Shown: positions 29,519 through 37,826 of the stretch, one piece after another
Layout of the letters: each line of letters opens with the position of its first letter
How positions within the stretch are numbered: position 1 is the first letter of the stretch
Assembly (NCBI GenBank): GCA_009773805.1
Contig: WTXA01000001.1
Span: 434,001-498,000 of the forward strand
Reading direction: 5' to 3'
Origin: Fusobacteriota bacterium
Lineage (GTDB): Bacteria; Bacillota; TC1
Length of the DNA: 64,000 nt
Notes under the pieces: generated by a model
Databases searched by the model: none
What the model was told of the DNA's origin: nothing
What the model saw: only the letters and a program-made list of their open reading frames with translations
Position numbers and translations under genes: made by a program

Positions 29519-30145
29519 ATGAATAAACGTAAATATACGTTAGGTGAAGAAATTTTCAACTCAACCTCACATGGTATTGGAGTTCTACTAAGTTTTGTTG
29601 CATTAATTATTATGGTTTTCTTTTCATCATCAGTATTAGAATTAACATCTTCAATAATTTTTGGCAGCACCTTAATATTACTTTATACTTCATCAACACT
29701 ATACCATGCTATAACTAATGAAAAAGCAAAAAAGATATTTCAAATACTAGATCATTGCACTATATACTTGTTAATAGCCGGTACTTATACTCCATATGCG
29801 CTACTAATTATTGGTGGAACTTCAGGTTGGCTTATTTTTACAATAATATGGATCAGTGCTTTAGTTGGTATACTACTTAACTCTATAAATCTAAGTAAAT
29901 TTAGAATTTTATCAATAATCCTATATGTAGCAATGGGTTGGGCTATAGCCTTTTATTTACCTCAGCTTTTAGACAAGTTAGAATTTGGTGGACTAGCATT
30001 ACTAATTGCTGGAGGTCTAGCTTATACTATTGGTATTATCTTCTATGTAATTAAAGGTGTTAAATACTTCCATTCTATCTGGCATCTGTTTGTATTAGGT
30101 GCAAGTATTTGTCACATACTATCAGTTTTAATATATATACTTTAG
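29519..30145 (+). CDS. Hemolysin III / PAQR family membrane protein
   Basis: I choose the ATG at 29519, which follows GGGAGGT, giving 208 residues. An earlier in-frame start would overlap the DJ-1 gene. The protein has seven predicted transmembrane helices. It has the family residues S-x-x-x-H near the start (S-T-S-H-G-I), a Y-H in T-L-Y-H-A, D-H in L-D-H-C-T-I-Y, and a C-terminal H-x3-H in S-I-W-H-L-F. These histidines and the aspartate form the metal site in PAQR-fold proteins. Its role in bacteria is uncertain. Haemolysis is only a historical name. Confidence 0.85.
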   Translation: MNKRKYTLGEEIFNSTSHGIGVLLSFVALIIMVFFSSSVLELTSSIIFGSTLILLYTSSTLYHAITNEKAKKIFQILDHCTIYLLIAGTYTPYALLIIGGTSGWLIFTIIWISALVGILLNSINLSKFRILSIILYVAMGWAIAFYLPQLLDKLEFGGLALLIAGGLAYTIGIIFYVIKGVKYFHSIWHLFVLGASICHILSVLIYIL

Positions 30146-30186
30146 TTGAAAAATATATATTAATTTTTATTTAATAGTATAGAAAT

Positions 30187-30220
30187 CAAAGGCCATATGA
30201 ATATTATCATATGGCCTTTG
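30187..30220. terminator. Bidirectional terminator between hemolysin III and carbamate kinase genes
   Basis: A 14-base-pair perfect stem (CAAAGGCCATATGA and its complement) with a six-base loop lies between the two convergent genes. Flanks are A/T-rich on both sides, so it can serve both transcripts. Confidence 0.85.
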
Positions 30221-30269
30221 TAATTTCATTATTAAATTATTTAGTAATTCAGTAATTTATTAATATAAA

Positions 30270-31202
30270 CTATTTAACGATTTTAGTTCCGCCTTCTCCA
30301 ACAACAGCATCTCTTAATGAATCAAGAGAAGTAATGATACCTTGTCCGCCTTTGCTTACAAACTTCATAACAGCTTCAACTTTAGGTCCCATGCTACCTT
30401 TACCAAATTGTCCATCATCAAGATGTTTTTGAGCAGTAGCTAGATCAATAGTCTTAAGATCTTCTTGGTTTTCTTTGCCAAAATTAATAGCAACATGTGC
30501 TACGTCAGTAGCAATAACCAAGTAATCAGCATTCAATTCATCGGCTAATAGACTACTAGCCAAATCCTTGTCAATAACTGCTTCAACGCCTTTTAGCATT
30601 CCATCTTCTTCAATAACTGGAATTCCGCCACCACCACAAGTGATAACAATACTACCAGATTCGATTAAATCCTTAACTTCATTTAATTCTACTACATCCA
30701 TAGGCATTGGTGAAGCAACAACTTTTCTCCAACCTCTCCCTGAATCTTCAACCCAATTTTCACCTTTAGCAATTCCAGTTTGAGCTTCTGCTTCTGTATA
30801 AAATGCTCCAACAGGTTTAGTTGGATTTTTAAAAGCTGCATCGTTCTTATCAACAATAACTTGTGTCAATAAAGTAACAACTTTCTTATCAATCCCTTGT
30901 CTTTTTAGCTCGTTTCTAATATTTTGTTGAATCATGTAACCAATTAAACCTTGGCTCATTGCTCCACAAACATATAAAGGCATTGCAGGAATCTGATCTC
31001 TTGCTGCTGCATTTTGCAATAAAATGTTTCCTACTTGAGGTCCATTACCATGTACTACAACAACTTCATAACCTTCTTTTACTAATTTTACAATATTTTG
31101 GCTGGCATTTAATACGTTTTCCATTTGTTCATCAATAGTACCAGCTTGCTTAGGTTTTAGAATTGCATTTCCACCTAAAGCTACAACAACTTTTTTACTC
31201 AT
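30270..31202 (-). CDS. arcC: Carbamate kinase
   Basis: This enzyme transfers phosphate from carbamoyl phosphate to ADP, giving ATP, ammonia and CO2. The 310-residue amino-acid-kinase fold shows A-L-G-G-N-A-I near the start, V-V-H-G-N-G-P-Q-V-G, and G-G-G-G-I-P-V. No arginine deiminase or ornithine carbamoyltransferase is next to it. Instead it lies downstream of a hydantoinase/YgeW/YgeY locus, as E. coli yqeA does. The likely carbamoyl phosphate source is therefore the YgeW-type carbamoyltransferase acting on ureido compounds from purine breakdown. Confidence 0.93.
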   Translation of the reverse strand: MSKKVVVALGGNAILKPKQAGTIDEQMENVLNASQNIVKLVKEGYEVVVVHGNGPQVGNILLQNAAARDQIPAMPLYVCGAMSQGLIGYMIQQNIRNELKRQGIDKKVVTLLTQVIVDKNDAAFKNPTKPVGAFYTEAEAQTGIAKGENWVEDSGRGWRKVVASPMPMDVVELNEVKDLIESGSIVITCGGGGIPVIEEDGMLKGVEAVIDKDLASSLLADELNADYLVIATDVAHVAINFGKENQEDLKTIDLATAQKHLDDGQFGKGSMGPKVEAVMKFVSKGGQGIITSLDSLRDAVVGEGGTKIVK

Positions 31203-31231
31203 AAATATATCTCCTCTTTTTTAAAATTCAA

Positions 31232-31261
31232 AAGGCACACCACAATATGGCAGTATGCCTT
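31232..31261 (-). terminator. Probable terminator after the hydantoinase gene
   Basis: AAGGCATAC pairs with GTGTGCCTT (one mismatch) on the minus strand and is followed by TTGAATTTT. It would separate the hydantoinase transcript from arcC, partially at least. Confidence 0.5.
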
Positions 31262-31322
31262 CATTTTCACATAACATAATTATACTTATTTTAACTTAAT
31301 ATTGCAAGAAAATCTTTTCAAT

Positions 31323-32672
31323 TTAACAGCTTATAAACTTACCCTTTGGATCACCCATCATAAACATTCCATCTCTATAGGCAATCATACCTCTTAAAAT
31401 AGTCATTACTGGATAGCCCTTTACTTTTATCCCATCGTAAGTTGTATAGTCTGCAGCTGTATGAACCATATCATTAGTTATTTCAACTTCTAATGAAGGA
31501 TCTATAACAACTATATCTCCATAACTACCTACTTTAATAACACCTTTTTTAGGGTATAGACCAAACTTCTTAGCAGGATTAGTTGACAAGAGTTTACTTA
31601 ACTCCAATAAATCCAACTTTCCTATTGAAACTGTCTGACTATATATAATTGGTAATAGGGTTTCGGTACCAGGTATACCACCGTTTGTTTCATAAAAGGT
31701 ATTAGCAAAAAACTTTTGATGTGGACTATAGGCACAATGATCAGTAGTTACAAAATCAAAGGTCCCTTTAAGTAATTCCTCCATCAATTGTGATCTTTCT
31801 TCTTCATTTCTTAATGGTGGCTGCATTACAAATAATTGACCATCTGGCCTCTTATAGACTTCACTATTCAACATTACATAATGTGGACATGTTTCACCTG
31901 AAATATCTACTCCTCTTTCTTTAGCTTTTCTGATTAATTCTGCAGTTAAACTAGAAGAGACATGTACAATATGAGCACTTAAATCCTCTTTCTCACACAT
32001 ATCAATTATCCTTGCAACAGCATAAGCTTCCGCTTTGCTAGGTCTACTATCACTATGATACTCCACACCAGTCTTATTATTAGCTTTTAGTTCTTGAATT
32101 GCCTTGGCTACAATATCATTATCTTCTGAATGGATTGTAACTACCATGCCTACTTCTTTAGCTTTTCTTAGTATGTCAAAAATTACATCATAATCCATTA
32201 TAAACCCATAAGTAGTATAAAGCTTAAGACTGTTTATACCGTATGCTCTAAAGCTCTTTAAATCATCTAGATTATATGGTGTATCCCCAGAAATTGTCAT
32301 ATGAACTGTGTAGTCAACAAAATTATGTCCATTAGCCTCTTTGACTCTATAGTCAAGAGATTCCAGAAGAGATAATCCATCAACAGGTTCAGCATAATCA
32401 ATTACAGTAGTTACCCCACCACATAAGGCTGCTCTAGAACCAGTTTCGAAATTATCGATAGTATACACTTTCCCTATAGGCATCTTATAGTGGACATGAG
32501 CATCAATAACTCCTGGTAATACTTGTTTACCAGTTACATCAATAACTTCATCATCATCCGAAGCTGATAAATTTTGTCCAATCTCCTTTATCAGTTCATT
32601 TTCAATTCTTAAATCACCTTTAATTATTTTGTCTTCAAGAACAAGCGTTCCACCTTTTAAAAGGATACCCAT
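31323..32672 (-). CDS. Hydantoinase/dihydropyrimidinase-like amidohydrolase
   Basis: This 449-residue TIM-barrel metallohydrolase opens cyclic ureides such as hydantoins. Metal ligands are visible as D-A-H-V-H with H59 and H61. The carboxylated lysine is in S-L-K-L-Y, with histidines in I-H-S-E-D and H-I-V-H-V, and the catalytic aspartate in T-T-D-H-C-A-Y. In E. coli the corresponding gene (hyuA/hydA) lies beside ygeW-ygeX-ygeY, which supports a role on a cyclic ureide intermediate of purine degradation. It follows the PLP enzyme gene by 10 bases. Confidence 0.87.
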   Translation of the reverse strand: MGILLKGGTLVLEDKIIKGDLRIENELIKEIGQNLSASDDDEVIDVTGKQVLPGVIDAHVHYKMPIGKVYTIDNFETGSRAALCGGVTTVIDYAEPVDGLSLLESLDYRVKEANGHNFVDYTVHMTISGDTPYNLDDLKSFRAYGINSLKLYTTYGFIMDYDVIFDILRKAKEVGMVVTIHSEDNDIVAKAIQELKANNKTGVEYHSDSRPSKAEAYAVARIIDMCEKEDLSAHIVHVSSSLTAELIRKAKERGVDISGETCPHYVMLNSEVYKRPDGQLFVMQPPLRNEEERSQLMEELLKGTFDFVTTDHCAYSPHQKFFANTFYETNGGIPGTETLLPIIYSQTVSIGKLDLLELSKLLSTNPAKKFGLYPKKGVIKVGSYGDIVVIDPSLEVEITNDMVHTAADYTTYDGIKVKGYPVMTILRGMIAYRDGMFMMGDPKGKFISC

Positions 32673-32682
32673 GTTATACCTC

Positions 32683-33927
32683 CTAGTAGCCTATTTGTGT
32701 TAAGGCTTTTTCTAAACCTTCTGATGTTGGTTCAACCTTTATTGGTTCACCAGCTGCCTTAATTGCATTAACTACGTCTTTAAGACCATTTCCGGTTACA
32801 GCACAAACAACAGTTTCATTTTTCTTAATCACACCACTCGCAACTAATTTTCTAAGTCCAGCCATTCCAGCAGCGCCTGCAGGCTCTCCAAATACACCGG
32901 CATGTTTGCCCATGAATCTCATGGCATCTAGAATTTCATCATCTGTTACTGTTTCCCAAACACCATTTGAAGCCTCTACAGCTCTAATAGCTTTAACTGC
33001 ATTTCTTGGCACTCCTACAGCAATACTATCAGCAATTGTATTTTCTTCTTCAGGTTTCCAGGCTCTTTTTTCTGCCCAAGCATGAGCAAGTGGTGCACAA
33101 CCTTCAGCTTGTATACCTGCTACTCTAGGTAGTTTATCAATAAAGCCAGCATTATATAAATCTAAATAACCCTTATATGCTCCAGCAATTGTACAACCGT
33201 CACCTACTGAAAATACGATCCAGTCTGGCACTTCCCAGTTCATTTGTTCACAAGTTTCTATCGAAACAGTTTTTTTACCTTCAACACAATATGGATTAAT
33301 AGCTGCGTTTCTATTGTACCAGCCAAATTTATCTATTGCTTCAGCAGAAAGTTTAAAAGTTTCTTCATATGATCCTTGAACACTCATTACATTGGCACCA
33401 AAGATTTTAAGTTGAGCAACTTTACCTTGAGGTGCTCTTCCTGGTACAAAAATTACTGTTTTTATTCCAACACTTGCAGCATTACCAGCAATTGATGAAG
33501 CAGCATTACCAGTTGAAGAACAACAAATAACTTCAGCTTTTTCTTCCAAGGCTTTAGCAACTGCTATAGCTGAGGCTCTATCTTTAAGTGATGAAGTTGG
33601 ATTAATTCCATCATCTTTAACATAAAGAGTATCTAAGCCTATCTCTTTAGCTAATACATCCGCTTTATATAAAGGAGACCAGCCCACTCTTAACTTACCT
33701 TTTGGTCCATTTTCTTCAACAGCCATAAAAGGTTCGTATCTCCACATACTATAATCTTTGTTATTGGCAAATGATTCCTTTGATACTTTTGATTTAATGT
33801 AATCATAATCATAGATAACATCAAGTATACCAAGTGCAGGGCCACATTTATCACATGTATATCTGCCTTTTTCTGGTTTGTATTGAGCTCCACAATTAAT
33901 GCATTCTAAATATTTTACGTTTTTCAT
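32683..33927 (-). CDS. Threonine-synthase-like PLP enzyme, possible diaminopropionate ammonia-lyase analogue
   Basis: This fold-type II PLP enzyme of 414 residues has an N-terminal zinc ribbon (C9, C12, C25, C28) and the PLP lysine K115 in S-S-L-K-D-R-A. The phosphate loop is S-S-T-G-N-A-A, and G-V-F-G-E-P-A-G-A-A-G lies near the C terminus. The closest named family is threonine synthase. No homoserine kinase or dehydrogenase gene is adjacent. Its place beside hydantoinase, YgeW and YgeY is the position held in E. coli by ygeX (2,3-diaminopropionate ammonia-lyase, same fold), so it may do that job. That reassignment is inference. Confidence 0.7.
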   Translation of the reverse strand: MKNVKYLECINCGAQYKPEKGRYTCDKCGPALGILDVIYDYDYIKSKVSKESFANNKDYSMWRYEPFMAVEENGPKGKLRVGWSPLYKADVLAKEIGLDTLYVKDDGINPTSSLKDRASAIAVAKALEEKAEVICCSSTGNAASSIAGNAASVGIKTVIFVPGRAPQGKVAQLKIFGANVMSVQGSYEETFKLSAEAIDKFGWYNRNAAINPYCVEGKKTVSIETCEQMNWEVPDWIVFSVGDGCTIAGAYKGYLDLYNAGFIDKLPRVAGIQAEGCAPLAHAWAEKRAWKPEEENTIADSIAVGVPRNAVKAIRAVEASNGVWETVTDDEILDAMRFMGKHAGVFGEPAGAAGMAGLRKLVASGVIKKNETVVCAVTGNGLKDVVNAIKAAGEPIKVEPTSEGLEKALTQIGY

Positions 33928-33992
33928 TTAGTTCACTCCTTTGAATAATAATATGACTTAATAATTATATCATAATTCAACATATTATTAAT

Positions 33993-34028
33993 AAAAAAAA
34001 AGAAAGAAGTACATTTGCACTTCTTTCT
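33993..34028 (-). terminator. Terminator after the ygeY-ygeW-amidohydrolase unit
   Basis: A ten-base-pair stem (AGAAAGAAGT and its complement) with an eight-base loop is followed by eight T residues on the minus strand. It separates this transcript from the PLP-enzyme/hydantoinase pair. Confidence 0.9.
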
Positions 34029-34044
34029 AAAAAGAGTTAGAATC

Positions 34045-35445
34045 TTATAATCTTTTCCATGGTCTTTTTTTAAGTTTATCAGTTCCTGCCTTAGCAGAGA
34101 GTTCGTCAGCTAATCTTTGGCAATTAACTGCAACAAAACCTTCATCAATTTTAGTTACGACGCCATCTTCCATTAATATATCTCCATCTACCATCACAGT
34201 TTCAATATTTTTATTGCCACTGCTATATACTAGTGTTGATACTGGATTGTGCATTGGGATGGCTTTTAAATCCTTCTTAGGATTGAATATGAATAAATCT
34301 GCTTTTTTGCCGATTTCTAATGATCCAATTTCCTTGTCAAGCATTAAAGCCTTTGCACCTTCTATTGTAGCCATTTCTAAAACCTTGTCAGCCGTCATAA
34401 TAGTTGGATTTCTGTGATGGACTTTTTGTAGTAACGAAGTCATCTTTAGCAATTCAATCATATCATTGCTATTATTACTTGCTGCTCCATCTAGTCCTAA
34501 ACCAACGCTTATTCCTTCTCTATTAAGTCTTGGTATTGGTGCTACTCCTGAGGATAAATACATATTACTTACAGGATTATGTGACACTGTAGCGCCAAAT
34601 TCTTTTATCTTACTTATATCATAGTCAGTAAGACAAACACAGTGAACCATGATTAACTTTTCATTTAATAAACCAAGTTCAATAAGTAAATCGATTTCAT
34701 CTTTCCCATGAAGATTATTGACTGCTTCCCTGTCAAAAGGTGTCTCGGAAACATGAAGTGAATATATTAAATCTAATTCATCACTTAATTTCTTTAACAA
34801 CTTTAAGCTTTCACCTGAATTTGACCATACAGCGGCTGGTGCAAGTGCAATTTTAATTCTACCATTTTCAATGTTATGATACTTACTATGTAAATCTCTT
34901 ACAGCTTTCTCAATGTCATCTAGATTTTCAATCATGGCAGGATAAACCCCTGCTGATACTCCTGTATCCATCCAACCTCTACCTAGGAATCCTCTAACGC
35001 CAAGTTTTTGCATGGCTTTGATAATTCCTTCATCTGTCCTATCATACCCTTTAGCGTGTGGATACATATAGTCGAAAGTAGTTGTTACCCCACTGTGTAT
35101 TCCTTCCATCAAGCCGTTTAAGGCAGCAAAATAGCAGTTTTCTTCAGTTAGATAAGGTGTACTTGGGAATGTCATAAACTCCAACCAATCTTTTAGCACC
35201 ATATCATCTCCCAAGCCCTTTAAAAGGACTTGGAAAAGATGATTATGTGTATTGATTAATCCTGGAAAAACGATTTTATCTGTTCCATCAATTACCCTTG
35301 TATTCGTAGTATACTTGTCTTCCATTTCTTTTGTAGGTCCGATGTCGGCAATTCTATCATTTTCGATATATATAGCATATTCGTAATTAATATCTCTTGC
35401 TTCATTTACCGTAACCAAACAGGTATTCTTAATTAGGGTATTCAT
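34045..35445 (-). CDS. TRZ/ATZ family amidohydrolase (8-oxoguanine/guanine deaminase-like)
   Basis: This 466-residue metal-dependent deaminase/hydrolase has the H67-N-H69 pair in I-N-T-H-N-H. A histidine lies in S-L-H-V-S-E-T, another in V-H-C-V-C-L and the catalytic aspartate in G-L-G-L-D-G-A-A-S-N-N. It belongs to the subgroup with atrazine hydrolases, S-adenosylhomocysteine deaminase and 8-oxoguanine deaminase. Purine deamination (guanine or 8-oxoguanine to an oxo form) fits the locus, but the substrate cannot be read from sequence. It follows ygeW by 16 bases and ends the operon. Confidence 0.82.
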   Translation of the reverse strand: MNTLIKNTCLVTVNEARDINYEYAIYIENDRIADIGPTKEMEDKYTTNTRVIDGTDKIVFPGLINTHNHLFQVLLKGLGDDMVLKDWLEFMTFPSTPYLTEENCYFAALNGLMEGIHSGVTTTFDYMYPHAKGYDRTDEGIIKAMQKLGVRGFLGRGWMDTGVSAGVYPAMIENLDDIEKAVRDLHSKYHNIENGRIKIALAPAAVWSNSGESLKLLKKLSDELDLIYSLHVSETPFDREAVNNLHGKDEIDLLIELGLLNEKLIMVHCVCLTDYDISKIKEFGATVSHNPVSNMYLSSGVAPIPRLNREGISVGLGLDGAASNNSNDMIELLKMTSLLQKVHHRNPTIMTADKVLEMATIEGAKALMLDKEIGSLEIGKKADLFIFNPKKDLKAIPMHNPVSTLVYSSGNKNIETVMVDGDILMEDGVVTKIDEGFVAVNCQRLADELSAKAGTDKLKKRPWKRL

Positions 35446-35461
35446 GTTTTTCTCCTATGTC

Positions 35462-36463
35462 TTAGTTTTTGCCGTGTACGTTACCCATTGTTAAAGCCAT
35501 TAGAGCTTTAATAGTGTGTAGTCTGTTTTCAGCTTCATCATAGATAGCAGATTGTGGTCCGTCCATTACTTCGCTTGTAACTTCGATGTCTCTGTCTGCA
35601 GGCATACAGTGCATATAGATAGCGCCTGGTTTTCCAAGAGCCATTCTTCTGTTGTCAACGAGCCAGCCTGGATTCTCTTCAATCATTTTAACGCCAGCTA
35701 CTTCATCATCACCAACTGTCATGATTGGGCCCCAACCTTTAGCGTAGATAATGTCAGCATCTTTACAAGCTTCGTCCATGTTGTGAACGATTTCGAATTT
35801 TGATCCGCTTGCTTCAGCATTTTTTCTTGCAGCTTCAAGAGCTACAGGTAGTAGGTCGAATTTCTCTGGATGAGCCAAAGTAACGTCCATACCAGTTCTA
35901 GTCATCAATTCTACTAGGTTGTTAGCCATTGATAAAGGTCTCATGTAGTTACCAGCTGAAGTCCAAGAAATAACAAATTTTTTGCCTCTTAGATCTCTTC
36001 CGAATTTTTCTCTTATTGTTAATAAGTCAGCTAGAGCTTGTGTTGGGTGCCAGATATCACATTGCATGTTGTAAACTGGGATATTGCTGTGTTTTGCTAC
36101 AGCTTGCATCCATTTGTTACCGTCTACTAGTGTATTTCTGATACCAATTCCGTGACCCATTCTTCCTAATACGTCGATTGTGTCTTTTGGAGTTTCGCCG
36201 TGATCAACTTGTGTTGATTTAGGTGTTAGGTAGTTACCGTGTCCGCCCAATTGTGTAATACCACATTCGAAAGCGTTTCTTGTACGAGTTGATTCTTCAA
36301 AGAAAAGCATGAAGATTGATTGAGCTCTACAGATATGGTCATGATATTGACCCAATGTGTTGTCGAGTTTTAATCTTTCTGCTGTTAATAGTAGTGTTTC
36401 AATTTCCTCGTTTGACCAGTCTGCTGTTGATAGCAAGTGTTTTCCTCTTAGTTGTGATTTCAT
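35462..36463 (-). CDS. ygeW: YgeW-type knotted carbamoyltransferase
   Basis: This ATCase/OTCase superfamily protein has the carbamoyl-phosphate loop E-S-T-R-T-R at 57-62 and the YgeW-typical Q-L-G-G-H-G at 71-76. V-D-H-G-E-T-P-K-D-T-I, a W-H-P-T-Q-A-L motif and H-C-M-P-A-D near the end follow. It has 333 residues, shorter than E. coli YgeW (about 396). In the purine locus it probably works in the catabolic direction, releasing carbamoyl phosphate from a ureido amino acid for ArcC. It lies between ygeY and the deaminase gene. Confidence 0.85.
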   Translation of the reverse strand: MKSQLRGKHLLSTADWSNEEIETLLLTAERLKLDNTLGQYHDHICRAQSIFMLFFEESTRTRNAFECGITQLGGHGNYLTPKSTQVDHGETPKDTIDVLGRMGHGIGIRNTLVDGNKWMQAVAKHSNIPVYNMQCDIWHPTQALADLLTIREKFGRDLRGKKFVISWTSAGNYMRPLSMANNLVELMTRTGMDVTLAHPEKFDLLPVALEAARKNAEASGSKFEIVHNMDEACKDADIIYAKGWGPIMTVGDDEVAGVKMIEENPGWLVDNRRMALGKPGAIYMHCMPADRDIEVTSEVMDGPQSAIYDEAENRLHTIKALMALTMGNVHGKN

Positions 36464-36485
36464 TTTTTTACCTCCTGAGTAATAA

Positions 36486-37697
36486 TTATTGTTTATTTGA
36501 AATGGTTAAGGCTAACAAAGCATAAAACTTTGAAGCATCAACATATTCTTCCACACTGATTTTTTCTTTGTCTGAATGACAAAGTTCTTCAATTGAAGGA
36601 CCAAAGCCTATAGTTGGGATTCCATATTTACCACATAATGTTGTTGCATTTGTGCTAAAAGGCCATACTCCAACATTGCATTTTTGTTTGAAACATAATT
36701 CAAACGCTTCAACGCCTGCGGTAATTACTTTTGAATCCTCATCCATTAACCATGATGGGAAAAAGTCCTCAGCTGCAACTGGATATCCATTCCAAGTATT
36801 GAAATGTTCCATATCTATTGAAGCTGTACTTCCTGGTGCTAAGTCCAAGAATGGTTGTATTTCTGCTAGAAGATCTTCTTTTGATTCTCCACAAGAAATT
36901 CTTCTATCACAGAAAATTGTAACTTCTCCAGGGATTGTATTGTTTGAAGGTGTATTACAAACAACGTTTGTCACTTCAATTGTTCCATTTCCTAGGAATG
37001 GATCATCCCCGAGGTCAGTTAATTTATCAATACCTGCAATTATCGGTAATGCTTTAATTAAAGCATTGTCACCAGTATGTCCAACACTAGCATGAGCAGC
37101 AACTCCAGGAACAGTTATCTTTATCATAGCTCTTCCTTTATTACCTTTCATAACTTGCATTTCACTTGCTTCGGCAACAACCAAGTAATCCGGTTTAATG
37201 TCTGGATTAACTTTCATCATTTCATCTACGCATGAGCCTTCTACATCTTCTTCTGAAAGAGATCCAGAAACCCACATAGTTAGTTTATCTTGAAGGTTTA
37301 AGTCTTTTAATAATTTACCAGCCCAAACTATAGCAGCTAAAGGACCTTTATCATCAACCGTTCCTCTACCCCAAATATAGCCATCTGCTAGGTCTCCTGA
37401 TAGTGGGTGGTGTTCCCATTTAGTAACATCTCCCAATTCAACTGTGTCAATATGAGCATCATACATAACTGTTATAGGACCATTACCTATTCTGCCCAAT
37501 ACATTTCCTACTTTATCGATTCTTACTTCGTCGTATCCGTATTCTTTCATTTTTTCAGCTAAGTATTCTACAGCTTCTTTTTCTTCATAAGTTACACTTT
37601 TAATTCTGATGAAATCTTGTAGGAAAGATACCATCTCGTCCTTTTTACTTGCTAAATACTTATCCATGTCCATAATTGCCTGATCGTAATTTCCCAT
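36486..37697 (-). CDS. ygeY: YgeY-type M20 family hydrolase
   Basis: This zinc-dependent amidase of the M20 peptidase family has 403 residues. The metal site is visible as Y-D-A-H-I-D-T (H82, D84), G-R-G-T-V-D-D-K-G-P and S-E-E-D-V-E-G-S, and a dimerisation domain carries A-A-H-A-S-V-G-H. Close relatives are annotated as selenium metabolism hydrolase YgeY, and recent models place it in hydrolysis of ureido compounds made from purines. It is the first structural gene after the bmp genes and shares a strand with ygeW, 22 bases away. Confidence 0.85.
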   Translation of the reverse strand: MGNYDQAIMDMDKYLASKKDEMVSFLQDFIRIKSVTYEEKEAVEYLAEKMKEYGYDEVRIDKVGNVLGRIGNGPITVMYDAHIDTVELGDVTKWEHHPLSGDLADGYIWGRGTVDDKGPLAAIVWAGKLLKDLNLQDKLTMWVSGSLSEEDVEGSCVDEMMKVNPDIKPDYLVVAEASEMQVMKGNKGRAMIKITVPGVAAHASVGHTGDNALIKALPIIAGIDKLTDLGDDPFLGNGTIEVTNVVCNTPSNNTIPGEVTIFCDRRISCGESKEDLLAEIQPFLDLAPGSTASIDMEHFNTWNGYPVAAEDFFPSWLMDEDSKVITAGVEAFELCFKQKCNVGVWPFSTNATTLCGKYGIPTIGFGPSIEELCHSDKEKISVEEYVDASKFYALLALTISNKQ

Positions 37698-37718
37698 ATC
37701 ATCCCTCTTCTTTAATGT

Positions 37719-37740
37719 GGTGCGGGTTTACACCCGCACC
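37719..37740 (-). other. GC-rich hairpin between bmp1 and ygeY
   Basis: GGTGCGGGT pairs perfectly with ACCCGCACC around a four-base loop. On the minus strand it is followed by ACATTAAAG, not by T residues. It is therefore more likely an mRNA processing or stability stem, or a weak attenuator, than a full terminator. Confidence 0.6.
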
Positions 37741-37826
37741 CATTATATCTTATTTTTATTATTAATATGACATTAATTAAAATAAACCTTTAAATTATTT
37801 TCTTGAGATGGAACTAATTAATATAA

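Noticed and set aside
36652-37095. Plus-strand 147-residue frame opposite ygeY
   Set aside because: It is a shadow of a strongly conserved M20 enzyme on the other strand, with no ribosome site or family likeness. Other long opposite-strand frames (for example 26408-26860 and 46677-47180) were rejected for the same reason.
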